64,000 bases of DNA from Rhipicephalus microplus (lineage: Eukaryota; Arthropoda; Arachnida; Ixodida; Ixodidae): positions 3,440,001 to 3,504,000 of the forward strand of contig NC_134701.1 of assembly GCF_043290135.1 (NCBI RefSeq), in the 5' to 3' direction. How positions within the stretch are numbered: position 1 is the stretch's first letter; every line of letters starts with the position of its first letter. The translations under genes were made by a program, and so were the position numbers. Below the pieces are notes generated by a model. The model ran no database searches and was not told the DNA's origin. It saw nothing but the letters and a program-made list of their open reading frames with translations. Shown here piece after piece: positions 49,340-62,310 of this stretch.

Positions 49340-50032
49340 TAACCTAACGTAACCTAACCTAACCTAACCTAACCTTACCTAACCTAACCTAACCTAACCC
49401 AACCCAACCCAACCTAACCTAACCTAACCTAAACTAACATAACCCAACCTAACCTAACCTAACCTAACCTAACCCAACCTAACCCAACCCAACCCAACCT
49501 AACCTAACCTAAGCTAACCTAACCTAAGCTAACCAAACCTAACCTAACCTAACTTAAACTAACCTAACGTAACCTAACCTAACCTAACCTATTCTAACGT
49601 AACCTAACCTTACCTGACCTAACCTAACCTAACGTAACCCAACCTAACCTAACATAACCTAACGTAACCTAACGTAACCTAACCTAACTTAACCTAACGT
49701 ATCCTAACCTAACCTAACCCAACCTAACCCAACCCAACCCAACCCAACAACACCCAACCCAACCTAACCTAACCTAACCTAACCTTACCTAACCTAACCA
49801 AATTATCCTTACCTAACCTAACCTAACCTAACGTAACCTAACCTAACCTAACCTAACGTAACCTAACCTAACCTAACCTAACGTAACCTAACCTAACCTA
49901 ACCTAACCTAACCCAACCTAACCTAACCTAACCTAACCTAACCCAACTCAACCCAACCTAACCTAATCTAACCTAACCTAACCTAACCTAACCTAACCAA
50001 ACCTAACCTAACCTAACCTAACCTAACCTAAC
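49340..50032 (-). repeat. Long degenerate TTAGG tract, 693 bp
   Basis: Joint longest tract. TTGGG core about 49728-49761, AAATTATCC 49800-49808. Same length as 55661-56353. Confidence 0.92.
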
Positions 50033-50700
50033 GACGGTTGCAAGCACTTTCACATTAAGTATCGCAGTTCCCCACTTTTAATGGTGAAAAACACTGCATC
50101 TCAGTAATTGACATTGTTTAATGCGGTTTTACGACGGTTCATATCTTAACCTAACCTAACATTCGCGCTTGTATCTAAAAACCCTCTATTACACTGTTTT
50201 GTTCACAATTACGATACTTGCATAACCTCAGTTTTTCACCAACTTATTGCAGTACAGAACGCTGTATCTCGCTAAATGACATTGTTCTTTAAGGTTTCAC
50301 GATGCTTGCATGCGCTTTAACGAGAATATCACAATATAGCAGTTTCGCAATTGTAACGGTACAACACGCAGTATTTGGCTTGTTCATGCCGTTTTGTGTG
50401 CTTTCACATTTCACCTATCGCAGTTTAATACTAGCTATAAAACAACACTATCTCGTTAGATGACGTCTTTTTTTGTAGTTTCACGACGCTACCTAGCTTA
50501 AACTAACCTAACCTAACCTAACCTTCGCACTTCTATCGTTAGAAAACGTTTTATTCGCTACTTTACAATGTTTTCTACAAGATTACGACGGTTTCATGCG
50601 CTTTCACATTAGATATCGCAGTTCCCGACTTGTAATGGTGAAAAACACAGCATCTCACTAAGTGACATTGTTTAATGCGGTTTTAGCGCGGTTCATATCT
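50033..50700 (+). repeat. Satellite block B'-CAB, right-type
   Basis: 668 bp, with ATTCGCGCTTG as in 31644 and 56354 but not 37959 or 43681. Confidence 0.85.
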
Positions 50701-50864
50701 TAACCTAACCTAACCTTACCTAACCCAACCTAACCTAACCTAACCTAACCAAAGCTTACCTAACATACCCTAACCTAACCTAACCTAACCTAACCTAACC
50801 AAACCTAACCTAACCTAACCTAACGTAACCTAACCTAACCTAACCAAACCTAACCTAACCTAAC
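50701..50864 (-). repeat. TTAGG tract, 164 bp class
   Basis: CCAAAGCTTACC variant present. Confidence 0.93.
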
Positions 50865-50980
50865 GACGTTTGCAAGCGCTTTCACATTAGATATCGCAGT
50901 TCCCGACTTGTTATGGTGAAAAACACTGCATCTCACTAAGTGACATTGTTTAATGCGGTTTTACGACGGTTCATACCTTC
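50865..50980 (+). repeat. Solo B' (n=0 cassette)
   Basis: 116 bp with CTTGTTATGG. Confidence 0.88.
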
Positions 50981-51631
50981 ACCTAACGTAACCTAACCTA
51001 ACCTAACCTAACCTTACCTAACCTAACCTAACCTAACCTAACCTAACCCAACCCAACCTAACCTAACCTAACCTAACCTAAACTAACCTAACCCAACCTA
51101 ACCTAACCTAACCTAACCCAACCTAACCCAACCCAACCCAACCTAACCTAACCTAAGCTAACCTAACCTAAGCTAACCAAACCTAACCTAACCTAACTTA
51201 AACTAACCTAACGTAACCTAACCTAACCTAACCTATTCTAACGTAACCTAACCTTACCTGACCTAACCTAACCTAACGTAACCTAACCTAACCTAACATA
51301 ACCTAACGTAACCTAACCTAACCTAACCTAACGTAACCTAACCTAACCTAACCCAACCTAACCCAACCCAACCCAACCCAACAACACCCAACCCAACCTA
51401 ACCTAACCTAACCAAATTATCCTTACCTAACGTAACCTAACCTAACGTAACCTAACCTAACCTAACGTAACCTAACCTAACCTAACCTAACCTAACCTAA
51501 CCCAACCTAACCTAACCTAACCTAACCCAACTCAACCCAACCTAACCTAACCTAACATAACCTAACCTAACCTAACCTACCCTAACCAAACCTAACCTAA
51601 CGTAACCTAACCTAACCTAACCTAACCTAAC
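50981..51631 (-). repeat. Long degenerate TTAGG tract, 651 bp
   Basis: TTGGG core about 51362-51394, AAATTATCC 51414-51422 followed by CCTTACCTAACG, shared with 57301. Confidence 0.92.
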
Positions 51632-52304
51632 GACGTTTGCAAGCGCTTTCACATTAGATATCGTAGTTCCCGACTTGTAATGTTGAAAAACACTACATCT
51701 CACTAAGTGACATTGTTTAATGCGGTTTTACGACGGTTGATATGTCAACCTAACCTAACATTCGCACTTGTATCTAAAGACGCTCAATTACACTGTTTCG
51801 TTCACAATTACGATATTTGCTTGACCTCACAGTTTCTCACCAACTTATTACAGTACAGAACGCTGTATCTCGCTAAATGACATCGTTCTTTAAGGTTTCA
51901 CGATACTAGCATGCGCTTTACCGAGAATGTCACAACATAGCAGTTTCGCAATTGTAACGGTACAACACGCAGTATTTGGCTTGTTCATGCCATTTTGTGT
52001 GCTTTCACAACATTTTACCTATCGCAGTTTCGTACTCGCAATAAAACAACACTATCTCGTTAGATGACGTCGTTTTTGGTGGTTTCACGACGCTACCTAG
52101 CTTAAACTAACATAACTCAACCTAACCGAACCTTCGCACTTCTATCGTTAGAAAACGTTTTATTCGCTACTTTACAATGTTTTCTACAAGATTACGACGG
52201 TTTCATGCGCTTTCACATTAGATATCGCAGTTCCCGACTTGTAATGGTGAAAAACACAGCATCTCACTAAGTGACATTGTTTAATGCGGTTTTAGCGCGG
52301 TTCA
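51632..52304 (+). repeat. Satellite block B'-CAB
   Basis: 673 bp; C has GATACTAGCATGC, shared only with 57959. Confidence 0.85.
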
Positions 52305-52458
52305 TCACCTAACCTAACCTAACCTAACCTAACCCAACCTAACCTAACCTAACCTAACCCAACTCAACCCAACCTAACCTAATCTAACCTAACCTAACCT
52401 AACCTAACCTAACCTAACCAAACCTAACCTAACCTAACCTAACCTAACCTAACCTAAC
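52305..52458 (-). repeat. TTAGG tract, 154 bp
   Basis: TCATCACC entry. Confidence 0.92.
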
Positions 52459-53134
52459 GACGGTTGCAAGCGCTTTCACATTAAATATCGCAGTTCCCCA
52501 CTTTTAATGGTGAAAAACACTGCATCTCAGTAATTGACATTGTTTAATGCGGTTTTACGACGGTTCATATCTTAACCTAACCTAACATTCGCATTTGTAT
52601 CTAAAAACCCTCTATTACACTGTTTTGTTCACAATTACGATACTTGCATAACCTCAGTTTTTCACCAACTTATTACAGTACAGAACGCTGTATCTCGCTA
52701 AATGACATCGTTCTTTAAGGTTTCACGATACTTGCATGCGCTTTACCGAGAATGTCACAACATAGCAGTTTCGCAATTGTAACGGTACAACACGCAGTAT
52801 TTGGCTTGTTCATGCCGTTTTGTGTGCTTTTACAACATTTTACCTATCGCAGTTTCGTACTCGCAATAAAACAACACTATCTCGTTAGATGACGTCGTTT
52901 TTGGTGGTTTCACGACGCTACCTAGCTTAAACTAACATAACTCAACCTAACCGAACCTTCGCACTTCTATCGTTAGAAAACGTTTTATTCGCTACTTTAC
53001 AATGTTTTCTACAAGATTACGACGGTTTCATGCGCTTTCACTTTAGATATCGCAGTTCCCGACTTGTAATGGTGAAAAACACAGCATCTCACTAAGTGAC
53101 ATTGTTTAATGCGGTTTTAGCGCGGTTCATATCT
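52459..53134 (+). repeat. Satellite block B'-CAB
   Basis: 676 bp, near copy of 46135-46810. Confidence 0.85.
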
Positions 53135-53303
53135 TAACCTAACCTAACCTTACCTAACCCAACCTAACCTAACCTAACCTAACCAAACCTTACCTAACAT
53201 ACCCTAACCTAACCTAACCTAACCTAACCTAACCTAACCAAACCTAACCTAACCTAACCTAACGTAACCTAACCTAACCTAACCAAACCTAACCTAACCT
53301 AAC
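53135..53303 (-). repeat. TTAGG tract, 169 bp
   Basis: Same layout as 46811-46979. Confidence 0.93.
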
Positions 53304-53975
53304 GACGTTTGCAAGCGCTTTCACATTAGATATCGCAGTTCCCGACTTGTAATGTTGAAAAACACTACATCTCACTAAGTGACATTGTTTAATGCGGTTT
53401 TACGACGGTTGATATGTCAACCTAACCTAACATTCGCACTTGTATCTAAAGACGCTCAATTACACTGTTTCGTTCACAATTACGATATTTGCTTGACCTC
53501 ACAGTTTCTCACCAACTTATTACAGTACAGAACGCTGTATCTCGCTAAATGACATCGTTCTTTAAGGTTTCACGATACTTGCATGCGCTTTACCGAGAAT
53601 GTCACAACATAGCAGTTTCGCAATTGTAACGGTACAACACGCAGTATTTGGCTTGTTCATGCCATTTTGTGTGCTTTCACATTTTACCTATCGCAGTTTT
53701 GTACTCGCAATAAAACAACACTATCTCGTTAGATGACGTCGTTTTTGGTGGTTTCACGACGCTACCTAGCTTAAACTAACATAACTCAACCTAACCGAAC
53801 CTTCGCACTTCTATCGTTAGAAAACGTTTTATTCGCTACTTTACAATGTTTTCTACAAGATTACGACGGTTTCATGCGCTTTCACATTAGATATCGCAGT
53901 TCCCGACTTGTAATGGTGAAAAACACAGCATCTCACTAAGTGACATTGTTTAATGCGGTTTTAGCGCGGTTCATC
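53304..53975 (+). repeat. Satellite block B'-CAB
   Basis: 672 bp, near copy of 46980-47654 but A has lost ACA (CTTTCACATTTTACC). Confidence 0.85.
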
Positions 53976-54138
53976 ACCTAACCTAACCTAACCTAACCTA
54001 ACCCAACCTAACCTAACCTAACCTAACCCAACTCAACCCAACCTAACCTAATCTAACCTAACCTAACCTAACCTAACCTAACCAAACCTAACCTAACCTA
54101 ACCTAACCTAACCTAACCTAACCTAACCTAACCTAACG
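53976..54138 (-). repeat. TTAGG tract, 163 bp
   Basis: TCATCACC entry; close to 47655-47816. Confidence 0.92.
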
Positions 54139-54813
54139 ACGGTTGCAAGCGCTTTCACATTAAATATCGCAGTTCCCCACTTTTAATGGTGAAAAACACT
54201 GCATCTCAGTAATTGACATTGTTTAATGCGGTTTTACGACGGTTCATATCTTAACCTAACCTAACATTCGCACTTGTATCTAAAAACCCTCTATTACACT
54301 GTTTTGTTCACAATTACGATACTTGCATAACCTCAGTTTTTCACCAACTTATTACAGTACAGAACGCTGTATCTCGCTAAATGACATCGTTCTTTAAGGT
54401 TTCACGATACTTGCATGCGCTTTACCGAGAATGTCACAACATAGCAGTTTCGCAATTGTAACGGTACAACACGCAGTATTTGGCTTGTTCATGCCGTTTT
54501 GTGTGCTTTTACAACATTTTACCTATCGCAGTTTCGTACTCGCAATAAAACAACACTATCTCGTTAGATGACGTCGTTTTTGGTGGTTTCACGACGCTAG
54601 CTAGCTTAAACTAACATACCTCAACCTAACCGAACCTTCGCACTTCTATCGTTAGAAAACGTTTTATTCGCTACTTTACAATGTTTTCTACAAGATTACG
54701 ACGGTTTCATGCGCTTTCACTTTAGATATCGCAGTTCCCGACTTGTAATGGTGAAAAACACAGCATCTCACTAAGTGACATTGTTTAATGCGGTTTTAGC
54801 GCGGTTCATATCT
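54139..54813 (+). repeat. Satellite block B'-CAB
   Basis: 675 bp, near copy of 47817-48492 with the same CTAGCTAGC change. Confidence 0.85.
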
Positions 54814-54982
54814 TAACCTAACCTAACCTTACCTAACCCAACCTAACCTAACCTAACCTAACCAAACCTTACCTAACATACCCTAACCTAACCTAACCTA
54901 ACCTAACCTAACCTAACCAAACCTAACCTAACCTAACCTAACGTAACCTAACCTAACCTAACCAAACCTAACCTAACCTAAC
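54814..54982 (-). repeat. TTAGG tract, 169 bp
   Basis: Same layout as 48493-48661. Confidence 0.93.
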
Positions 54983-55660
54983 GACGTTTGCAAGCGCTTT
55001 CACATTAGATATCGCAGTTCCCGACTTGTAATGGTGAAAAACACTGCATCTCACTAAGTGACATTGTTTAATGCGGTTTTACGACGGTTCATATCTTAAC
55101 CTAACCTAACATTCGCACTTGTATTAAAAAACGCTCTATTACACTGTTTCGTTCACAATTAGGATATTTGCATAACCTCACAGTTTTTCACCAACTTATT
55201 GCAGTACAGAACGCTGTATCTCGCTAAATGACATCGTGCTTTAAGGTTTCACGATGCTTGCATGCGCTTTAACGAGAATATCACAACATAGCAGTTTCGC
55301 ACTTGTAACGGTACAACACGCAGTATTTGGCTTGTTCATGCCGTTTTGTGTGCTTTCACAACATTTCACCTATCGCAGTTTCGTACTCGCAATAAAACAA
55401 CACTATCTCGTTAGATGACGTTGTTTTTGGTAGTTGCACGACGCTACCTAGCTTAAACTAACATAACTCAACCTAACATAACCTTCGCACTTCTATCGTT
55501 AGAAAACGTTTTACTCGCTACTTTACATTGCTTTCTACAACATTATGACGGTTTCAAGCGCTTTCACATTAGATATCACAGTTCCCAACTTGTAAAGGTG
55601 AAAAACACTGCATCTCACTAAGTGACATTGTTTAATGCGGTTTTACGACGGTTCATACCT
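54983..55660 (+). repeat. Satellite block B'-CAB
   Basis: 678 bp, near copy of 48662-49339. Confidence 0.85.
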
Positions 55661-56353
55661 TAACCTAACGTAACCTAACCTAACCTAACCTAACCTTACC
55701 TAACCTAACCTAACCTAACCCAACCCAACCCAACCTAACCTAACCTAACCTAAACTAACATAACCCAACCTAACCTAACCTAACCTAACCTAACCCAACC
55801 TAACCCAACCCAACCCAACCTAACCTAACCTAAGCTAACCTAACCTAAGCTAACCAAACCTAACCTAACCTAACTTAAACTAACCTAACGTAACCTAACC
55901 TAACCTAACCTATTCTAACGTAACCTAACCTTACCTGACCTAACCTAACCTAACGTAACCCAACCTAACCTAACATAACCTAACGTAACCTAACGTAACC
56001 TAACCTAACTTAACCTAACGTATCCTAACCTAACCTAACCCAACCTAACCCAACCCAACCCAACCCAACAACACCCAACCCAACCTAACCTAACCTAACC
56101 TAACCTTACCTAACCTAACCAAATTATCCTTACCTAACCTAACCTAACCTAACGTAACCTAACCTAACCTAACCTAACGTAACCTAACCTAACCTAACCT
56201 AACGTAACCTAACCTAACCTAACCTAACCTAACCCAACCTAACCTAACCTAACCTAACCTAACCCAACTCAACCCAACCTAACCTAATCTAACCTAACCT
56301 AACCTAACCTAACCTAACCAAACCTAACCTAACCTAACCTAACCTAACCTAAC
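55661..56353 (-). repeat. Long degenerate TTAGG tract, 693 bp
   Basis: Same length as 49340-50032. TTGGG core about 56049-56082, AAATTATCC 56121-56129. Confidence 0.92.
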
Positions 56354-57021
56354 GACGGTTGCAAGCACTTTCACATTAAGTATCGCAGTTCCCCACTTTT
56401 AATGGTGAAAAACACTGCATCTCAGTAATTGACATTGTTTAATGCGGTTTTACGACGGTTCATATCTTAACCTAACCTAACATTCGCGCTTGTATCTAAA
56501 AACCCTCTATTACACTGTTTTGTTCACAATTACGATACTTGCATAACCTCAGTTTTTCACCAACTTATTGCAGTACAGAACGCTGTATCTCGCTAAATGA
56601 CATTGTTCTTTAAGGTTTCACGATGCTTGCATGCGCTTTAACGAGAATATCACAATATAGCAGTTTCGCAATTGTAACGGTACAACACGCAGTATTTGGC
56701 TTGTTCATGCCGTTTTGTGTGCTTTCACATTTCACCTATCGCAGTTTAATACTAGCTATAAAACAACACTATCTCGTTAGATGACGTCTTTTTTTGTAGT
56801 TTCACGACGCTACCTAGCTTAAACTAACCTAACCTAACCTAACCTTCGCACTTCTATCGTTAGAAAACGTTTTATTCGCTACTTTACAATGTTTTCTACA
56901 AGATTACGACGGTTTCATGCGCTTTCACATTAGATATCGCAGTTCCCGACTTGTAATGGTGAAAAACACAGCATCTCACTAAGTGACATTGTTTAATGCG
57001 GTTTTAGCGCGGTTCATATCT
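56354..57021 (+). repeat. Satellite block B'-CAB, right-type
   Basis: 668 bp, near copy of 50033-50700. Confidence 0.85.
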
Positions 57022-57185
57022 TAACCTAACCTAACCTTACCTAACCCAACCTAACCTAACCTAACCTAACCAAAGCTTACCTAACATACCCTAACCTAAC
57101 CTAACCTAACCTAACCTAACCAAACCTAACCTAACCTAACCTAACGTAACCTAACCTAACCTAACCAAACCTAACCTAACCTAAC
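57022..57185 (-). repeat. TTAGG tract, 164 bp class
   Basis: CCAAAGCTTACC variant present. Confidence 0.93.
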
Positions 57186-57300
57186 GACGTTTGCAAGCGC
57201 TTTCACATTAGATATCGCAGTTCCCGACTTGTTATGGTGAAAAACACTGCATCTCACTAAGTGACATTGTTTAATGCGGTTTTACGACGGTTCATACCTT
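57186..57300 (+). repeat. Solo B' (n=0 cassette)
   Basis: About 116 bp with CTTGTTATGG; fifth and last copy. Confidence 0.88.
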
Positions 57301-57958
57301 CACCTAACGTAACCTAACCTAACCTAACCTAACCTTACCTAACCTAACCTAACCTAACCTAACCTAACCCAACCCAACCTAACCTAACCTAACCTAACCT
57401 AAACTAACCTAACCCAACCTAACCTAACCTAACCTAACCCAACCTAACCCAACCCAACCCAACCTAACCTAACCTAAGCTAACCTAACCTAAGCTAACCA
57501 AACCTAACCTAACCTAACTTAAACTAACCTAACGTAACCTAACCTAACCTAACCTATTCTAACGTAACCTAACCTTACCTGACCTAACCTAACCTAACGT
57601 AACCTAACCTAACCTAACATAACCTAACGTAACCTAACCTAACCTAACCTAACGTAACCTAACCTAACCTAACCCAACCTAACCCAACCCAACCCAACCC
57701 AACAACACCCAACCCAACCTAACCTAACCTAACCAAATTATCCTTACCTAACGTAACCTAACCTAACGTAACCTAACCTAACCTAACGTAACCTAACCTA
57801 ACCTAACCTAACCTAACCTAACCCAACCTAACCTAACCTAACCTAACCTAACCCAACTCAACCCAACCTAACCTAACCTAACATAACCTAACCTAACCTA
57901 ACCTACCCTAACCAAACCTAACCTAACGTAACCTAACCTAACCTAACCTAACCTAACG
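57301..57958 (-). repeat. Long degenerate TTAGG tract, 658 bp
   Basis: TTGGG core about 57684-57716, AAATTATCC 57735-57743; type I exit. Confidence 0.92.
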
Positions 57959-58635
57959 ACGTTTGCAAGCGCTTTCACATTAGATATCGTAGTTCCCGAC
58001 TTGTAATGTTGAAAAACACTACATCTCACTAAGTGACATTGTTTAATGCGGTTTTACGACGGTTGATATGTCAACCTAACCTAACATTCGCACTTGTATC
58101 TAAAGACGCTCAATTACACTGTTTCGTTCACAATTACGATATTTGCTTGACCTCACAGTTTTTCACCAACTTATTACAGTACAGAACGCTGTATCTCGCT
58201 AAATGACATCGTTCTTTAAGGTTTCACGATACTAGCATGCGCTTTACCGAGAATGTCACAACATAGCAGTTTCGCAATTGTAACGGTACAACACGCAGTA
58301 TTTGGCTTGTTCATGCCATTTTGTGTGCTTTCACAACATTTTACCTATCGCAGTTTCGTACTCGCAATAAAACAACACTATCTCGTTAGATGACGTCGTT
58401 TTTGGTGGTTTCACGACGCTACCTAGCTTAAACTAACATAACTCAACCTAACCGAACCTTCGCACTTCTATCGTTAGAAAACGTTTTATTCGCTACTTTA
58501 CAATGTTTTCTACAAGATTACGACGGTTTCATGCGCTTTCACATTAGATATCGCAGTTCCCGACTTGTAATGGTGAAAAACACAGCATCTCACTAAGTGA
58601 CATTGTTTAATGCGGTTTTAGCGCGGTTCATATCC
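57959..58635 (+). repeat. Satellite block B'-CAB
   Basis: 677 bp, homologue of 51632-52304, but the last B ends GTTCATATCC rather than GTTCATCACC. Confidence 0.85.
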
Positions 58636-58789
58636 TAACCTAACCTAACCTAACCTAACCCAACCTAACCTAACCTAACCTAACCCAACTCAACCCAACC
58701 TAACCTAATCTAACCTAACCTAACCTAACCTAACCTAACCTAACCAAACCTAACCTAACCTAACCTAACCTAACCTAACGACGGTTGCA
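58636..58789 (-). repeat. TTAGG tract, 154 bp
   Basis: Composition of the TCATCACC class but entered through CATATCCTAACC. Confidence 0.92.
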
Positions 58790-59996
58790 AGCGCTTTCAC
58801 ATTAAATATCGCAGTTCCCCACTTTTAATGGTGAAAAACACTGCATCTCAGTAATTGACATTGTTTAATGCGGTTTTACGACGGTTCATACCTTAACCTA
58901 ACCTAACATTCGCACTTGTATCTAAAAACCCTCTATTACACTGTTTTGTTCACAATTACGATACTTGCATAACCTCAGTTTTTCACCAACTTATTACAGT
59001 ACAGAACGCTGTATCTCGCTAAATGACATCGTTCTTTAAGGTTTCACGATACTTGCATGCGCTTTACCGAGAATGTCACAACATAGCAGTTTCGCAATTG
59101 TAACGGTACAACACGCAGTATTTGGCTTGTTCATGCCGTTTTGTGTGCTTTTACAACATTTTACCTATCGCAGTTTCGTACTCGCAATAAAACAACACAA
59201 TCTCGTTAGATGACCTCCTTTTTGGTGGTCTCACGACGCTACATAGCTTAAACTAACATAACTCAAGCTAACCTTCGCACTTCTATCTTTAGAAAACGTT
59301 TTACTCGCAATTTTACATAGTTTTCTACAAGATTACGACGGTTTCATGCGCTTTCACATTAGATATCCTAGTTCCCGACTTGTAATGTTGGAAAACACAT
59401 CTCACTAAGTGACTTTGTTTAATGCGGTTTTACGACGGTTGATATCTCAACCTAACCTAACATTCGCACTTGTATCTAAATACGCTCAATTACACTGTTT
59501 CGTTCACAATTACGATATTTGCTTGACCTCACAGTTTCTCACCAACTTATTACAGTACAGAACGCTGTATCTCGCTAAATGACATCGTTCTTTAAGGTTT
59601 CACGATACTTGCATGCGCTTTAACGAAAATATCACAATAAAGCAGTTTCGCACTTGTAACGGCACAAGACGCAGTATCTGGCTAGTTCATGCCATTTTGT
59701 GTGCTTTCCCAATATTTCACCTATCGCAGTTTCGTACTCGCAATAAAACAACACTATCTCGTTAGATGACATCGTTTTTGGTGGTTTCACGACGCTACCT
59801 AGCTCAAACTAACCGAACCTTCGCACTTCTGTCGTTAGAAAACGTTTTATTCGCTACTTTACAATGTTTTCTACAAGATTACGACGGTTTCATGCGCTTT
59901 CACATTAGATATCGCAGTTCCCGACTTGTAATGGTGAAAAACACAGCATCTCACTAAGTGACATTGTTTAATGCGGTTTTAGCGCGGTTCATATCT
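58790..59996 (+). repeat. Satellite block B'-(CAB)2, junction block
   Basis: 1207 bp. The first A starts right-type (GTGCTTTTACAAC) and becomes left-type (CTTTTTGGTGGTCTCACG) near 59195-59225. Private CACAATCTCG, GACCTCC and a shortened GTTGGAAAACACATC. Confidence 0.85.
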
Positions 59997-60140
59997 TAAC
60001 CTAACCTAACCTTACCTAACCCAACCTAACCTAACCTAACCTAACCAAACCTAACCTAACCTAACCAAACCTAACCTAACATAACCTAACCTAACCAAAC
60101 CTAACCTAACGTAACCTAACCTAACCTAACCTAACCTAAC
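59997..60140 (-). repeat. TTAGG tract, 144 bp
   Basis: Homologue of 15814-15972 less three units. Confidence 0.92.
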
Positions 60141-61361
60141 GACGTTTGCAAGCGCTTTCACATTAGATATCGCAGTTCCCGACTTGTAATGGTGAAAAAC
60201 GCTGCATCTCACTAAGTGACATTGTTTAATGCGGTTTTACGACGGTTCATACCTTCACCTAACCTAACATTGGTACTTGTATTGAAAAACGCTCTATTAC
60301 ACTGTTTCGTTCACAATTACGATATTTGCATAACCTCACAGTTTTTCACCAATTATTGCAGTACAGAACGCTGTATCTCGCTAAATGACATCGTTCTTTA
60401 AGGTTTCACGATGCTTGCATGCGCTTTAACGAGAATATCACATTATAGCAGTTTCGCACTTGTAACGGTACAACACGCAGTATCTGGCTTGTTCAAGCCG
60501 TTTTGTGTCCTTTCACAACATTTCACCTATTGCAGTTTCGTACATGCAATAAAACAACACTATCTCGTTAGATGACGTCCTTTTTGGTGGTCTCACGACG
60601 CTACATAGCTTAAACTAACATAACTCAAGCTAACCTTCGCACTTTTATCTTTAGAAAACGTTTTACTCGCAATTTTACAATGTTTTCTACAAGAGTACGA
60701 CGGTTTCATGCGCTTTCACATTAGATATCCTAGTTCCCGACTTGTAATGTTGAAAAACACTACATCTCACTAAGTGACATTGTTTAATGCGGTTTTACGA
60801 CGGTTGATATCTCAACCTAACCTAACATTCGCACTTGTATCTAAATACGCTCAATTACACTGTTTCGTTCACAATTACGATATTTGCTTGACCTCACAGT
60901 TTCTCACCAACTTATTACAGTACAGAACGCTGTATCTCGCTAAATGACATCGTTCTTTAAGGTTTCACGATACTTGCATGCGCTTTAACGAAAATATCAC
61001 AATAAAGCAGTTTCGCACTTGTAACGGCACAAGACGCAGAATCTGGCTAGTTCATGCCATTTTGTGTGCTTTCCCAATATTTCACCTATCGCAGTTTCGT
61101 ACTCGCAGTAAAACAACACTATCTCGTTAGATGACATCGTTTTTGGTGGTTTCACGACGCTACCTAGCTCAAAATAACCGAACCTTCGCACTTCTATCGT
61201 TAGAAAACGTTTTATTCGCTACTTTACAATGTTTTCTACAAGATTACGACCGTTTCATGCGCTTTCACATTAGATATCGCAGTTCCCGACTTGTAATGGT
61301 GAAAAACACAGCATCTCACTAAGTGACATTGTTTAATGCGGTTTTAGCGCGGTTCATATCT
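60141..61361 (+). repeat. Satellite block B'-(CAB)2
   Basis: 1221 bp, homologue of 15973-17194. Private ACGCTGCATC, CACCAATTATTGC (missing two bases), CAGAATCTGG and CAAAATAACCG. Confidence 0.85.
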
Positions 61362-61475
61362 TAACCTAACCTAACCTTGCCTAACCCAACCTAACCTAAC
61401 CTAACCTAACCAAACCTAACCAAACCTAACGTAACCTAACCTAACCTAACCTAACCAAACCTAACCTAACCTAAC
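61362..61475 (-). repeat. TTAGG tract, 114 bp
   Basis: Contains CCTTGCC and closely spaced CCAAACC units; layout suggests a 164-bp tract shortened by ten 5-bp units. Confidence 0.92.
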
Positions 61476-62150
61476 GACGTTTGCAAGCGCTTTCACATTA
61501 GATATCGCAGTTCCCGACTTGTAATGGTGAAAAACACTGCATCTCAGTAATTGACATTGTTTAATGCGGTTTTACGACGGTTCGTATCTTAACCTAACCT
61601 AACATTCGCACTTGTATCTAAAAACCCTCTATTACACTGTTTTGTTCACAATTACGATACTTGCATAACCTCAGTTTTTCACCAACTTATTGCAGTACAG
61701 AACGCTGTATCTCGCTAAATGACATTGTTCTTTAAGGTTTCACGATGCTTGCATGCGCTTTAACGAGAATGTCACAACATAGCAGTTTCGCAATTGTAAC
61801 GGTACAACACGCAGTATTTGGCTTGTTCATGCCATTTTGTGTGCTTTCACAACATTTTACCTATCGCAGTTTCGTACTCGCAATAAAACAACACTATCTC
61901 GTTAGATGACGTCGTTTTTGGTGGTTTCACGACGCTACCTAGCTTAATTTAACATAACTCAACCTAACCGAACCTTCGCACTTCTATCGTTAGAAAACGT
62001 TTTATTCGCTACTTTACAATGTTTTCTACAAGATTACGACGGTTTCATGCGCTTTCACATTAGATATCGCAGTTCCCGACTTGTAATGGTGAAAAACACA
62101 GCATCTCACTAAGTGACATTGTTTAATGCGGTGTTAGCGCGGTTCATATC
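61476..62150 (+). repeat. Satellite block B'-CAB, recombinant B'
   Basis: 675 bp. B' begins as type I (GACGTTTGC, TTCCCGACTTG) and ends as type II (CTCAGTAATTGAC). Private CTTAATTTAACATAAC at the A/B junction. Confidence 0.85.
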
Positions 62151-62310
62151 CTAATCTAACCTAACCTTACCTAACCCAACCTAACCTAACCTAACCTAAC
62201 CAAACCTAACCTAACCTAACCCAACCTAATCTAACCTAACCTAACCTAACCTAACCTAACCAAACATAACCTAACGTAACCTAACCTAACCTAACCTAAC
62301 CTAACCTAAC
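62151..62310 (-). repeat. TTAGG tract, 160 bp
   Basis: Private CTAATCTAACC entry and CAAACATAACC. Confidence 0.92.

Larger units (their letters stand above)
43681..50032. repeat. Super-unit U9, 6.35 kb
   Basis: Cassettes n=1, 0, 1, 1, 1, 1, 1; tracts of 164, 681, 151, 169, 162, 169 and 693 bp. It contains an internal tandem pair of about 1.68 kb (46135 and 47817). Confidence 0.82.
50033..56353. repeat. Super-unit U10, 6.32 kb
   Basis: Same cassette order as U9 at an offset of about 6.32 kb, with tracts of 164, 651, 154, 169, 163, 169 and 693 bp. Private variants such as CTAGCTAGC (48278 and about 54597) are shared with U9, indicating recent duplication. Confidence 0.82.

Noticed and set aside
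60216..60401. 61-codon open frame on the + strand
   Set aside because: Lies across B' and C and is created by private indels in C (CACCAATTATTGC); homologous cassettes are closed.
60997..61191. 64-codon open frame on the - strand
   Set aside because: Overlaps monomers A and B in antisense, is open in this one copy because of private changes, and resembles no known protein.
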